This document shows, piece after piece, positions 43,124-52,488 of a stretch of DNA of 64,000 nucleotides. Source of the DNA: Burkholderiales bacterium Ga0074133 (GTDB lineage: Bacteria; Pseudomonadota; Gammaproteobacteria; Burkholderiales; Burkholderiaceae_C); assembly GCA_001464865.1 (NCBI GenBank), contig LNEG01000009.1, positions 62,001-126,000 on the forward strand, written 5' to 3'. Made by a program: the position numbers and the translations under genes. Every line of letters begins with the position of its first letter. Position 1 is the first letter of the stretch. The notes beneath the pieces were generated by a model, which worked only from the letters and a program-made list of their open reading frames with translations, was not told where the DNA came from and did not search any database.

Positions 43124-45004
43124 ATGAGCGATTTTGACTCCCACGTTGTCGAGGATGCCCAGAACCACGAGGCCTTGAAGCATGCCGCCGACCTGGGATG
43201 GACGCTTCCGCCCAAGTCGGTGATCGAGATGTGCAAGGCGCTGCTGATGGCGCGCAACATCCCGGCTGGTGAATTGCTGGTTCACCTCAACTACATCACC
43301 CATGAGCAGATGGAGCGGGCGATGGCGCGCCGCCCTGAGACGACTTCGGTCATCCAGTGGGTCGCACAGCAAGAGCCCAGCGCCGGCATTCCTGTGGAGA
43401 AGATGCTGGCACTGGTCAGCAACATCCCGCACTACGAAGACTTGAGCATGATGACCGTTCATTCGGTCATGCGCGAGCCCGATGCGCTCAAGCGCGCCGA
43501 CGAATGTGATGCGGCCGTGATGGTGATCGAAAATATCTCGCCGGTCCTTGTATTTGCCTCCGTCAACGGGCTGCTCAAGTTCAAGTCGATGGGCCGCGAA
43601 GACCGGGCCAACGACCCGATCCTGAAAGCGCTGGGCGAAGAGCCAGGTCTCGCGGTAGGTCTGCGTGACGAAATTTCATCCGTCCTCAAGGAGATGCACA
43701 GCCTGAGTGCCAGCGGTGGCAGCAGTGAGGCTGCGAACGTCTGGAACTCCGAGAGCAGCGAAAACCGCAAGGAAGAGGCGCGCGCCGTCAGCCGATTGCT
43801 CGATCACGCGTTGACCGAGGGCGCCAACGACATTGCCTTGCTGCCCAACCCCAACGGGGAAATGGTGGTTCAGATGCGCAAGTTCGGCCAGATGATGCGG
43901 CCCAAAGTGGTGGCCGATACCTGGTCCTCGGAGCTGGCCAGTCAGATCGTTAACCTGTTGATGTCCAAGTCGGGCGCGAACCCATCGAACACCGTCCAGC
44001 GCGTTCCCACCGATGGCCAGATCACCTACCGCTCCCAGGTCGGCGAAGCCTTCTTGCGGCTTTCGTTCATCCCCTTGAACCACCTGGGCTCCATCAAAAA
44101 CCTGACCTCGGTCTCGATCCGTCTGCTTCCGCGCACGGAAGCCTCCGTGAACCTGGAGAACCTGCGCTTGGATCCAACCGTGGTCGAGCAATTGAGCTTT
44201 GCTATGCAAATGTCCCAGGGCCTGGTGATGGTGGTGGGACCAACCAACTCGGGTAAATCGACGACGATTGCTGGCGCGATCGGTGAGCACGTGAAGCTCT
44301 TTGGCGAGAGCCAGAAGCGACTTTCGGTTGAAGACCCCATCGAACGGCTTGTGCCCGGCGTGACGCAGATCAACGCGCCACCAGCCAAATTGGCTGCCGA
44401 TGAGTCGGACCGTTTCAACATCATCCTGAAGGCCATCAAACGCCATGACCCGGACATGATCTGGGTGGGTGAGGTGCGCGACACGGTGACCGCCGAACTC
44501 TGCGTGGCTTCGGCAACCACCGGCCACTTGGTGCTCTCTACGCTGCACGCGAACCACACCCTGATGGGCTACGACGTGCTGGCCAAGTCGGTCCCCGAGG
44601 ACAAGCGTTTCCAGCTGATCGAGTCGATCTCCATGATCATCTCCCAGCGCCTGATCAAGCTGCTCTGTACTGCGTGCCACACCGTCGAGGACACCACTGA
44701 AGCCGATTACAAGATGTTCTCCAGGTACATCGACTCTGTGGGAGAGCAAGCCGACCTCCCCGATAAGTTGGCCCGGTACAACCCCGTGGGCTGCAAGGCG
44801 TGCAACTACGAGGGCTTCAACGGCATGGTGCCCATCAACGAGGTGCTTCCTTTCAACCGCAAGGTCAAGGATGCCGCCATCGAGATGCTCAACGGCAAGA
44901 ACAGCCGAGATGTCATGGCCGAGGCCAGGACGGTCACGCTTCTGCAGGCGAGCATGAAGCTGCTCCGCGAGAAGCGCATCGACATCAAAGATGTGCTGAT
45001 CTGA
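43124..45004 (+). CDS. pilQ: Pilus assembly ATPase, PilQ/GspE family
   Basis: 626 residues. An N-terminal GspE_N/MshE-like domain is followed by a RecA-like ATPase: Walker A GPTNSGKST, an Asp box around VEDPIE, Walker B MIWVGEVRD and a His box STLHANHT. A tetracysteine zinc site is present (CTAC and CKAC). It powers thin-pilus extension in the cytoplasm. It starts a second transcription block under P13, 12 nt before the inner-membrane core gene. Confidence 0.9.
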   Translation: MSDFDSHVVEDAQNHEALKHAADLGWTLPPKSVIEMCKALLMARNIPAGELLVHLNYITHEQMERAMARRPETTSVIQWVAQQEPSAGIPVEKMLALVSNIPHYEDLSMMTVHSVMREPDALKRADECDAAVMVIENISPVLVFASVNGLLKFKSMGREDRANDPILKALGEEPGLAVGLRDEISSVLKEMHSLSASGGSSEAANVWNSESSENRKEEARAVSRLLDHALTEGANDIALLPNPNGEMVVQMRKFGQMMRPKVVADTWSSELASQIVNLLMSKSGANPSNTVQRVPTDGQITYRSQVGEAFLRLSFIPLNHLGSIKNLTSVSIRLLPRTEASVNLENLRLDPTVVEQLSFAMQMSQGLVMVVGPTNSGKSTTIAGAIGEHVKLFGESQKRLSVEDPIERLVPGVTQINAPPAKLAADESDRFNIILKAIKRHDPDMIWVGEVRDTVTAELCVASATTGHLVLSTLHANHTLMGYDVLAKSVPEDKRFQLIESISMIISQRLIKLLCTACHTVEDTTEADYKMFSRYIDSVGEQADLPDKLARYNPVGCKACNYEGFNGMVPINEVLPFNRKVKDAAIEMLNGKNSRDVMAEARTVTLLQASMKLLREKRIDIKDVLI

Positions 45005-45016
45005 GGTCGCCCAACC

Positions 45017-46057
45017 ATGATGTCACTTCAACAGGTCGCCTCCGCGGCCGGCGCCATCGGCAACCAGGTCAATGCCGGGATTCCGATCACACAGGCCGTG
45101 CAGCGCATGGGCCAACTCCAGCCGGCCTACACTGAATTCTGGCTGCGCGCATCTGCCCTCCTGGCCGGCGGCGGCAAGCTATCCGATGTGATTGGCGAGG
45201 TCTGGCCCAAGACCATGATCGCCGTGATCCGGTCGGGTGAGGAGTCGGGAAAGATCGGCGAGGTTTTCGAGCGCATCGAGCAGACCGTCGAGCTCCAGAT
45301 GCAGCTGCGCAGCAAGATGATGGGCCTGATGTATCCGGTTGGCATGGGCCTGGCCGGCCTGGGCGTATTTCTGGGCTTCATGGTCTTCGTGCTGCCAATG
45401 CTCGCGAAGTCCATGGGTGGCAAGAAAAGCACGAGCTTCGTCTTCCAGTTCTCCGAGATGTTGTCCACCTTCGTGCACGCCAACTGGGTGTTCCTGATCG
45501 TTGGGGTGGTCGCCGGCCTGTTCTTCCTGGTCACATGGCTTCGCACCGAAGCCGCGCGGGACATGGTCATGGAGACGCTGCTGGGTGTGCCCATCATCAA
45601 GGAGGCCCTGCGCAACATGTACTTTGGCCTATGGGCGAATTACATGTCGATGATGGTCTCAGCTGGCATCCCGACCGTGAACGCCTTGAAATTCACAGCC
45701 CCCGTGCTGCCAGGCCCGTTGGCGGAGAGCATCAATGCTTTCGCCAAGGACGTTGGTGTGAACAACCGTTCCCTCTCCGATGCGGCCGACCTGGAGAAGC
45801 TGAATCCCAACGACGCTCGTGTGCTCTGGTGGCCCTTCTTCATCTCGAGCGCCTTCATCGTGAGCGAGCAGACCGGTGAGATCGACCGCGAGCTCAACCG
45901 GGTCGCCCCCGCACTCATCAAGGACGGGATCAGGAGTCTGGAGCGCTTCATCGCGATCCTGAACGTGGTGGCGCTTGCCGTCTCTGCGTTCCTGATCACG
46001 AGCCCCTTGGCTGCCTATTACCTGGAGATCTTCTCCGCCATAAGGACTGCAGGATGA
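45017..46057 (+). CDS. pilR: Pilus inner-membrane core protein, PilR/GspF family
   Basis: 346 residues with two GspF-type helical cytoplasmic halves, each with the SGEESGKIGEVF or SEQTGEIDREL motif, and three membrane helices. It is smaller than typical GspF but fits R64 PilR. The last codons overlap the next start (ATGA). Confidence 0.85.
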   Translation: MMSLQQVASAAGAIGNQVNAGIPITQAVQRMGQLQPAYTEFWLRASALLAGGGKLSDVIGEVWPKTMIAVIRSGEESGKIGEVFERIEQTVELQMQLRSKMMGLMYPVGMGLAGLGVFLGFMVFVLPMLAKSMGGKKSTSFVFQFSEMLSTFVHANWVFLIVGVVAGLFFLVTWLRTEAARDMVMETLLGVPIIKEALRNMYFGLWANYMSMMVSAGIPTVNALKFTAPVLPGPLAESINAFAKDVGVNNRSLSDAADLEKLNPNDARVLWWPFFISSAFIVSEQTGEIDRELNRVAPALIKDGIRSLERFIAILNVVALAVSAFLITSPLAAYYLEIFSAIRTAG

Positions 46058-47235
46058 AAAAAGACTATGCCGTCGTCGCCCAACTGGCCGACCTCGAAAC
46101 GCTGGAAGACTCCAAGGCCATCATCGCCGGCGAGGTGGTGTTTGCCACCATGGCCGATGATTCCGGTGCTCACGAGAACTTCGTTCGCCAGGATGACCGG
46201 GCCACCTCCGGCAACCTGCTGGATCAGTACAAGAAGGACGCCAAGAAGCTGCGCGTTTTCGTTGACCCGGCCCTTCTGAACCAAAAAGGACGGCGGTTTG
46301 CGTTCGCTGTGGATGCGTACTTGGCCTGGGGTCGCCGGACCAAGAGCAAGGATCCCGTGATCTTCTTCGGCGGGGCCCACACCTCCTCGGGTGTGAACGT
46401 GGATGTGCTCGTTTTCCTTGATGGCCGCCTGGAGGCTTACAGCGAGCGGGTGTTGCCCCACGTCGAGTCGTACACCTTCCGAAACTCGTTGGTATCGCTC
46501 GTCGAGGAATACAAGGCTCTGTACAACGATGCCTCGTTCTACCAGGGTGAGCCACTCACCCAGTGGAACCTGCCCGAGATCCAATGGGTCGGCCGGGACG
46601 CCTTGCGTGGTCTGCGCTACTCGCGCGTGGCTGCGCAAGCCACCAACAGCGTGAGCTACGCCGTGCCAGTTGGCATTGCATTGACCGGGGTCGCTCTCTA
46701 TGTGGGTGCGGTCACCGTGGGTTGGCAGCGTCTACAAACCGCAGGCGCCGACTACGAGATCGCGATCGACAACTCCGAGATCCGCAAGCAGGGCGGCATC
46801 AACACGGAATACCTCGATCTCATGAACACACGCCGGCTCTACATGGAAGAGCCCCGAAAGCAGGCTGTGCTTTCGCGCAAGGCGGCAGAGATCGCGGCCG
46901 GTGTGGCCCAGGTCAAAGAGGTGCGGATCATGGAAATGCACCTCCCGGCACCTACCGCGAATTCCTCCGCCCAGATCGGTCTGAATGCCCAAAGCGCAAC
47001 GAATGGAGCCATGCCCGGCTCTCCCGCCAACGCATCCGGTGTGGGCGGTCGTGAACCAGACGTGTTGCTCGTTCTTTCAGCGCCGAAGTCGGCGGCCACG
47101 GGCCTGGATCAGGCGGAAGCAGTGATGGCGGGCGTCGCCCAACAAACGGGTCTCTCCTTGCGCCTGGCCATGGGCGGCGCGCGCGAGCAGGATGGAAAAC
47201 GGGTATTCAACGTCGAGGGCTTCATTCATGAGTAA
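46054..47235 (+). CDS. PilO-like pilus accessory protein
   Basis: 393 residues with a cytoplasmic N-terminal domain of about 205 residues, one membrane helix (YAVPVGIALTGVALYVGAVTV) and a periplasmic helical C-terminus. The topology and position match PilO-type bitopic proteins of R64-like systems, although direct motifs are weak. It overlaps the next gene by 8 nt. Confidence 0.55.
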   Translation: MKKDYAVVAQLADLETLEDSKAIIAGEVVFATMADDSGAHENFVRQDDRATSGNLLDQYKKDAKKLRVFVDPALLNQKGRRFAFAVDAYLAWGRRTKSKDPVIFFGGAHTSSGVNVDVLVFLDGRLEAYSERVLPHVESYTFRNSLVSLVEEYKALYNDASFYQGEPLTQWNLPEIQWVGRDALRGLRYSRVAAQATNSVSYAVPVGIALTGVALYVGAVTVGWQRLQTAGADYEIAIDNSEIRKQGGINTEYLDLMNTRRLYMEEPRKQAVLSRKAAEIAAGVAQVKEVRIMEMHLPAPTANSSAQIGLNAQSATNGAMPGSPANASGVGGREPDVLLVLSAPKSAATGLDQAEAVMAGVAQQTGLSLRLAMGGAREQDGKRVFNVEGFIHE

Positions 47236-47770
47236 CGAAATCGCGCAACGCGTCAAAGTGGGCTGCATCGGCGTCTTCCTGGTGGCGGCATTCCAGGCCA
47301 ATGGTGCCTGGAGCGTCATGAAGGACAAGGTCCAGGCGCAGCACAACGTCACCGAAAGCGTCTACCGCTGGACCGAGAGCTTCGCAGCCCTGAACAAGAG
47401 CATCGAGGCCTGGGGGAAGACCTACTCGAAAGAGACCTCTCTTCAGGATCTTCGTGGTCTTCTCGAGCTGGCAAATCTGAATGCAGCGGGGTTGAGCATC
47501 AAGACCGACGACGTGGGCGTGCAGGCCGTCGAGCCCGTGAAGCACAACAACCTCAACATCGGCCTGACCAAAATCTGTCTGGGAAGCCAGGGTGTGGGTG
47601 ATGGAAAGTCGCTGGAGGTGAGCGCCCCGGACTACAGGACGCTGTTTGCCGGCATCAAGACGCTGACCGATCGTCCCGATATCTCCATCAAGAACATCGT
47701 TGTCCTCGGCGACAAAAAGGTGCCGACTGCCAATCTCGGCGAATTCTGTGTTCTCCTTTCCCGGAGCTGA
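47228..47770 (+). CDS. Pilus-associated inner-membrane protein
   Basis: 180 residues from MSNEIAQRVKVGC with an N-terminal membrane segment and a helical periplasmic part followed by a small mixed domain. It lies within the coupled pilus genes. No family was recognised; by position it may be a PilO/PilP-type alignment protein. Confidence 0.55.
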   Translation: MSNEIAQRVKVGCIGVFLVAAFQANGAWSVMKDKVQAQHNVTESVYRWTESFAALNKSIEAWGKTYSKETSLQDLRGLLELANLNAAGLSIKTDDVGVQAVEPVKHNNLNIGLTKICLGSQGVGDGKSLEVSAPDYRTLFAGIKTLTDRPDISIKNIVVLGDKKVPTANLGEFCVLLSRS

Positions 47771-47773
47771 CCC

Positions 47774-48322
47774 ATGAACAAAATCAAGAGTGGGAACTAC
47801 GTTCTCTATGTCACCCTGGCCATCCTCGTTTGCGTGGTCGGTTTGTTCAAGCTGGGCGAAACAGTCAACGCCCGGCTGCGCGCCACACCCATCAAGACGG
47901 TGACGAAGTCCGATTCGACGGTGGTTGAGGAAGCCAAGCGCACGATCTATCCCGTCTGGGTTGTCCAGGCCACGGCGCGTCAGGCCGCGGTGGAGGAGGG
48001 CTCCGTGGAGGACATCTTCGGCAAGGAAGCCCAGCCAGATCCGCAGGCACTCGTGGCCATGGAGAGGGTCGTCAAGCTCACGCGCGCCGAAATCTTCAGC
48101 CAGAAGTTCGCCATCAGCGGATACGGCTTCAAGGGCATCTTTGTGGGCGAGGCCTTCTTCCGCGAAGGTGAGCCCATGCAGGGCCTCTCATTCTCCGACG
48201 CCGATGGTCAGACGATCACCCCCGTACTCATGCAAGCCAGCAACGGCGAAGTGACCATCGACCTGGGCGGCCAGAAGCTGCTGATCAAAGACCGCATCGG
48301 AGTGCTGCGTGGTAATTCTTGA
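47774..48322 (+). CDS. PilP-like bitopic pilus protein
   Basis: 182 residues with an N-terminal membrane helix (YVLYVTLAILVCVVGLF) and a beta-rich C-terminal domain (GYGFKGIFVGEAFFREGE). The layout matches PilP-like alignment proteins of type IV pili. It overlaps the next gene by 14 nt. Confidence 0.55.
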   Translation: MNKIKSGNYVLYVTLAILVCVVGLFKLGETVNARLRATPIKTVTKSDSTVVEEAKRTIYPVWVVQATARQAAVEEGSVEDIFGKEAQPDPQALVAMERVVKLTRAEIFSQKFAISGYGFKGIFVGEAFFREGEPMQGLSFSDADGQTITPVLMQASNGEVTIDLGGQKLLIKDRIGVLRGNS

Positions 48323-48896
48323 ATGGTTTGACGACTTTCGTGAGGCGCGGCCAGCACTTGCATGGATGTCGCTGACGGCCGCGGGGCTCGCCGCCTTGTT
48401 GGCCATCATCATGGCGATGCCTGCATCACCGATGATGCAAGCGGTGGGAGCCACAGACCTGCAGACCCGGATCCGCGCCGGTGGCCAGGTGGCGTATTGG
48501 AGCTACCGGGTTGTACTCGGACGCAACGCCCTTGAAAAACCGATCACCCTCTACGGGACGATCACTGGCAGTACCAACAGTGGGATGGTGCTGATGTCGA
48601 TCCCCAGGGGCGCGAGCTTCCAGGTGGTTGAGGTGCTTCTGGCGAACCTGGACAAGAGCTCGGTTGATCCAAGGGCCATGTGGACAGTCATAGAGCAGGT
48701 GAAGAACCAGAACGCGCGCGTCGACGTCTATCCAGATGGTCGTTCTGTCATCTGGATTCGCGGGCTTCCCTTGAATTTGAGCGTGATCGAGGCCGGCGCC
48801 GCAAGGCCGGAGACAAATCCAATCACGAACATTGTCGACAAAGCATTCGCCTCCTACTACTGGAAAGTCATCTGGCGCGGCGATGGAGCCCGTTGA
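48309..48896 (+). CDS. Membrane-anchored protein of the pilus block
   Basis: 195 residues from a GTG. One N-terminal membrane helix is followed by a beta-rich domain; VDVYPDGRSVIWIRGLPLNLSV and a NIVDKAFASYYW stretch look distantly SNase-like, but no catalytic set is obvious. Function is unknown. It is the last gene of the overlapped pilus series. Confidence 0.5.
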   Translation: MVILEWFDDFREARPALAWMSLTAAGLAALLAIIMAMPASPMMQAVGATDLQTRIRAGGQVAYWSYRVVLGRNALEKPITLYGTITGSTNSGMVLMSIPRGASFQVVEVLLANLDKSSVDPRAMWTVIEQVKNQNARVDVYPDGRSVIWIRGLPLNLSVIEAGAARPETNPITNIVDKAFASYYWKVIWRGDGAR

Positions 48897-49005
48897 AACG
48901 ACCATGCACATTACCTAGAAATGTGTAGGATGTATCACATATGAGAATGACACCACATTAGTGGCGTCATTTCTTTGTGCTCAGCCAAAAAAAACTGGAG
49001 CTGCA

Positions 49006-49998
49006 ATGACAGCGAAGTCCATGCATATGATCTCGAAGACCTTTCAGGTTCTGCTCCTTTCTTCGATCGCCAGCAGCTTGCTGGCTCAGGTTCTTGAGGC
49101 GCCTCCCATCGTCATTCGGTCGAACACACAGACTGGTACCGTGTGGGCACAAGAACGCGTCGGCGCCCCGGCAGAGGACTCAACCGTGCAAGTTCAATCG
49201 CCGGTGGGTGGGCTAGAGCAGGGGGCTTCCGTGAACGCGACGGGTTCCAACCTCAGCATCAACAGCAACTCAGTTGCACAGCCGTCTTCCATGGTTGTCG
49301 CAGGAGATCCGCCGTGTGCAGCAGGACCCAAAAGCTGGACGATCGGCGGTGCAACCTGCACAGCTTCGTTCCCCTCGGCTTTCTCCGGTGCAAGCGCATC
49401 TGGAACCGACAGCGTGCAGCCGGTGGTCGGATCGGCAAGCTTCTCGTGCAGCATGGGCACGTGGGCTGCAACTCCTTCAGCGGGAGCGACATGCGTGGCT
49501 TCAACATGTGCTGCCGGTACCTTGAGCTGGGTGGGTAGTGCGACTTGTTCGGCTGCATTCCCGTTGGCCAATAGTGGTGAGCAGCATGCCAGGTCGAGTA
49601 CCTCGGGTGGTTCGGGTTCTGCTGCGTTTACATGCAGCGCTGGCTCCTGGGTTTTGACCAGCAATGGCGGATGCACGGCACCTTTGGGGACGTTGCCCGG
49701 TGATATCGTGGTTTGGGATCAGCCCCAGATGAACAACTCTAGGGCTGGATACTTTTCAGTCCTCAAAACAAGCACCATTGGCGCGCTTGGAGGCGCGAAA
49801 CCAGGAAACACCATTCGCTTCTACCTCTACGACGCCAGCTTCATCGCAAAGCAGCCGGTGGATCAGTGGAGCGGTCAAGGAGCTACTGGCGGCGGCTACA
49901 GCCTGCACTCTGCTTTACCCAGTCCCTATGGTGGCTCTGTAAGCCCAGCAGGGAGTCGCTGCGCCCTATGGGGTACCTATGCAGTTGTCTGCCGGTAA
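49006..49998 (+). CDS. Secreted Cys-repeat protein, possible pilus tip adhesin
   Basis: 330 residues from MTAKSMHMISK with GGAG upstream and a signal peptide. After about 100 residues, two Cys-bearing repeats follow (SW-x-GGATCTASFPSA... and SWVGSATCSAAFPLA...), each closing with a further Cys pattern FSCS/FTCS-x-GTW. A distinct C-terminal domain ends in CALWGTYAVVCR. It is in the place of R64 pilV. No inverted repeats of a shufflon or an rci recombinase were seen. The promoter region has TTACCT-N16-TATCAC, a weak match. Confidence 0.55.
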   Translation: MTAKSMHMISKTFQVLLLSSIASSLLAQVLEAPPIVIRSNTQTGTVWAQERVGAPAEDSTVQVQSPVGGLEQGASVNATGSNLSINSNSVAQPSSMVVAGDPPCAAGPKSWTIGGATCTASFPSAFSGASASGTDSVQPVVGSASFSCSMGTWAATPSAGATCVASTCAAGTLSWVGSATCSAAFPLANSGEQHARSSTSGGSGSAAFTCSAGSWVLTSNGGCTAPLGTLPGDIVVWDQPQMNNSRAGYFSVLKTSTIGALGGAKPGNTIRFYLYDASFIAKQPVDQWSGQGATGGGYSLHSALPSPYGGSVSPAGSRCALWGTYAVVCR

Positions 49999-50048
49999 TT
50001 GCTGTTTCAGCACAAGCAATTTTTCGATGGAAAAACGTCGTGTGAGCG

Positions 50049-50068
50049 TACTGTACGAATAAACAGTA
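50049..50068. promoter_or_regulatory. LexA box
   Basis: TACTGTACGAATAAACAGTA fits the CTGT-N8-ACAG LexA operator with perfect half-sites and lies 35 nt before umuD, so SOS control is expected. Confidence 0.85.
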
Positions 50069-50103
50069 TCATGGGCAGCCCGAGATGAAACGTCTGCCCC
50101 ATC

Positions 50104-50541
50104 GTGTCCGAACTTTCCCTGAGCGATCCTGAGCTCGTCGACTCCAAGCCCGTGCTGGCTTTCAACCTGGCTACCAGCGTCCACGCCGGATTCCCTTCGC
50201 CGGCGGCTGACTTCACAGCCAAGCGCATCGACGTCATGGACCGCCTGGTGGTGCATCCGCAGGCAACCTATGCGATGCGAGTAAGCGGTGAGTCGATGCG
50301 CGATCTCGGCATCTTCGACAAAGACGTTCTCCTGGTCGACAAGGCAGTGAAGCCGCGCCACGGCATGGTCGTCATCGCCGTGGTGGATGGTGATTTCACC
50401 TGCAAGCAGCTGCACCTGCGCAACGGCCGCATGAAGCTCAAGGCGGCCAACCCCACCTATCCGGACATCATCCCCAAGGATGGCCAGGAGATCGAGATCT
50501 GGGGCGTGGTGATTGCTGCGATCAAGCAGTTCCAAGCCTGA
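50104..50541 (+). CDS. umuD: UmuD, autoproteolytic DNA polymerase V subunit
   Basis: 145 residues from a GTG. The cleavage site HA-GF lies near residue 28, the nucleophile is in SGESM and the lysine in VDKAVKPRHGM. Activated UmuD' pairs with UmuC for translesion synthesis. The pair is 9 nt from umuC and under a LexA box. Confidence 0.95.
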   Translation: MSELSLSDPELVDSKPVLAFNLATSVHAGFPSPAADFTAKRIDVMDRLVVHPQATYAMRVSGESMRDLGIFDKDVLLVDKAVKPRHGMVVIAVVDGDFTCKQLHLRNGRMKLKAANPTYPDIIPKDGQEIEIWGVVIAAIKQFQA

Positions 50542-50550
50542 TGCCTGGCC

Positions 50551-51867
50551 ATGTCCGCGCCTCTCTTCGCTCTGGTGGACGGGAATAACTTCTACGTCTC
50601 CTGTGAGAGGGTGTTCCGGCACTCGCTGAGATCCAGTCCTTGTGTGGTCCTTTCGAACAACGATGCTTGCGCGATTGCACGTTCGAATGAGGCCAAGGAC
50701 CTGGGCATCAAGATGGGCGCGCCATGGTTTCAGATCAAGCACCTGGCGGAGAGTGCGGGTCTGGTAGCGCTTAGCCCCAATTTTGAGTTGTACGGGGAAA
50801 TCTCCTCCCGGATGATGAGCCTGGCCGCAGCACTGGGGCATCGCCAAGAGGTCTACTCCATCGATGAGGCCTTCAGTGATGTCAGCGGAATTCCGGGTGA
50901 CATCACCAAACGCGCGCGGGCGATCCGAGCTCGAGTGCACCAGTGGGTGGGCATCCCGACGTGCGTGGGCATCGCGCCCACCAAGACGCTGGCCAAGCTC
51001 GCCAACCACATCGCCAAGCAGGCCGAGAGAAAACCCGGCAGCTACCCGCCCGAGCTCGCCCAGGTGGCCGACCTCTCCCGCCTCCCTTCCTCCCAGCTCG
51101 ATGCTCTTCTGGCTTCCACCGACGTGGGGGAGGTGTGGGGCGTGGGCCGGCGCATCGCCGCGCAGCTGAAGGAGCAGGGCGTCAACACGGTGCTGGATCT
51201 CAAGCGCATGAGCCCCGCGGCCGCTCGCAGCGGATGGAGTGTCATTTTCGAGAGAACGGTTCGTGAGCTGCAGGGAGAGTCGTGCGTCGACATCGAGGAC
51301 GTTGCTCCAGACAAGCAGGAGATCGCATGCACCCGATCGTTTGGGGCGCCTGTGCGCGATCTCGTGGAGCTGCAGGAGGCGGTGACGGACTTCGCGTCAC
51401 GGGCGGCCGTGAAGCTGCGCGCCCAGAGCAGTGCTGCTGGCCAGGTCCTGGTGTTCCTGAGAACGAGCCCCTTTCGTCAGACGCCCCAGTACAGCAACTC
51501 AGTGACCGTGCCACTGCGTACCCCTTCTGCGGACACGCCGGCGATCGTCGGGGCCGTTCTGCTGGGCCTGAGAGCCATTTACAGACCCGGCTTCGACTAT
51601 GCGAAGGCCGGCGTCATGCTGCTGGATCTGGCCCCGGCCTCGCGGGTTCAGTTTGAGCTCGACCTTGAAGAGGATGACCAGGCGCCGACGGCGCGACCTC
51701 GGCTGATGGACGCGCTGGACAAGGTCAACGACCGGTACGGCCGCGGCACGCTGCAGCTGGGCACGGCCAATCTGGGTGCGAAGCCGCGGAACTGGATGAT
51801 GAAGCAGGAGCGCCGCACGCCGGCGTACACAACCCGGTGGGAAGACATGCCGGTTGTAAGGGCGTAA
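50551..51867 (+). CDS. umuC: UmuC, Y-family DNA polymerase
   Basis: 438 residues. The polymerase motifs are intact: LVDGNNFYVSCERVF with the first metal-binding Asp, and YSIDEAF with the second acidic pair. HhH, little-finger and C-terminal regions follow, ending in KPRNWMMKQ. Plasmid-borne umuDC raises mutagenic tolerance after transfer or damage. Confidence 0.95.
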   Translation: MSAPLFALVDGNNFYVSCERVFRHSLRSSPCVVLSNNDACAIARSNEAKDLGIKMGAPWFQIKHLAESAGLVALSPNFELYGEISSRMMSLAAALGHRQEVYSIDEAFSDVSGIPGDITKRARAIRARVHQWVGIPTCVGIAPTKTLAKLANHIAKQAERKPGSYPPELAQVADLSRLPSSQLDALLASTDVGEVWGVGRRIAAQLKEQGVNTVLDLKRMSPAAARSGWSVIFERTVRELQGESCVDIEDVAPDKQEIACTRSFGAPVRDLVELQEAVTDFASRAAVKLRAQSSAAGQVLVFLRTSPFRQTPQYSNSVTVPLRTPSADTPAIVGAVLLGLRAIYRPGFDYAKAGVMLLDLAPASRVQFELDLEEDDQAPTARPRLMDALDKVNDRYGRGTLQLGTANLGAKPRNWMMKQERRTPAYTTRWEDMPVVRA

Positions 51868-51878
51868 CGCCCTGCATG

Positions 51879-52229
51879 TCAGTTGCAGCGCACCCCGCCG
51901 AAACCATCGGACCTGCACGAGGTGCCATCGCTGTTGCGGAAACCCCCAAAGCCATCAGGACGGGTGGAGCTCCCATCACTGTGGCGGTAGCCCCCAAATC
52001 CGTCTGGCCGCGTGGAAGATCCGTCGCTGTGGCGAAAACCCCCGAATCCATCTGGCCGGCTTGAGGATCCATCGCTGTTGCGATACCCCCCGAATCCATC
52101 TGGCCGCGTCGAGCTTCCGTCGCTGCAGCGCAAGCCGCCGAAACCGTCAGATCGGCAGCTTTGCTGAGCATGCGCCGCCGATGCGATGAGCGCGGAAAAA
52201 GCGAAGAGGGTTGCGTAGACGATTTTCAT
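51879..52229 (-). CDS. Secreted tandem-repeat protein
   Basis: 116 residues: a signal peptide ending in AHAQ, then about six 15-residue repeats with consensus RPDGFGGYRHSDGSST. The first and last repeats carry Cys in place of Pro/Ser positions, perhaps closing the array with disulfides. Each unit could be a short beta-hairpin. Function is unknown; the protein is probably periplasmic or surface-exposed. Confidence 0.75.
   Translation of the reverse strand: MKIVYATLFAFSALIASAAHAQQSCRSDGFGGLRCSDGSSTRPDGFGGYRNSDGSSSRPDGFGGFRHSDGSSTRPDGFGGYRHSDGSSTRPDGFGGFRNSDGTSCRSDGFGGVRCN
51882..52160. repeat. About six 45-bp tandem repeats
   Basis: The repeats code for RPDGFGG-type units inside the secreted gene. 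Units are similar but not identical in DNA, so the array is not very recent but may still vary in copy number. Confidence 0.75.
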
Positions 52230-52488
52230 GAATCCCTTGAATAGTTGGTGGCCTCGATTTTGACGGGGCGGGAGAAAGTCATATGAATCATGCTCGATTA
52301 CCCACTGATACGGGCTCTGATTTGACTGCTCATGTGCCGCTCGCGTGAATTATTCCCGCAGTGGGATTCGACCCCGAGAAGTGAATTGGGGGTGATGACG
52401 GACTTTTCGCGCCTGCACCGCCTGCACAAATGGGGGATTGCACACCGGGCGCTCCCGCCTCCAGAATCCACGCACTCGGAGGTTATCG

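Noticed and set aside
48309-48896. Thermonuclease (SNase) call for the last pilus-block gene
   Set aside because: A loose likeness only; the catalytic Arg/Glu set could not be identified.
49006-49998. PilV shufflon
   Set aside because: No inverted 19-bp-type repeats, alternative C-terminal segments or rci-like recombinase nearby.
51882-52160. CRISPR-like array
   Set aside because: The 45-bp periodicity is in-frame coding repetition without unique spacers.
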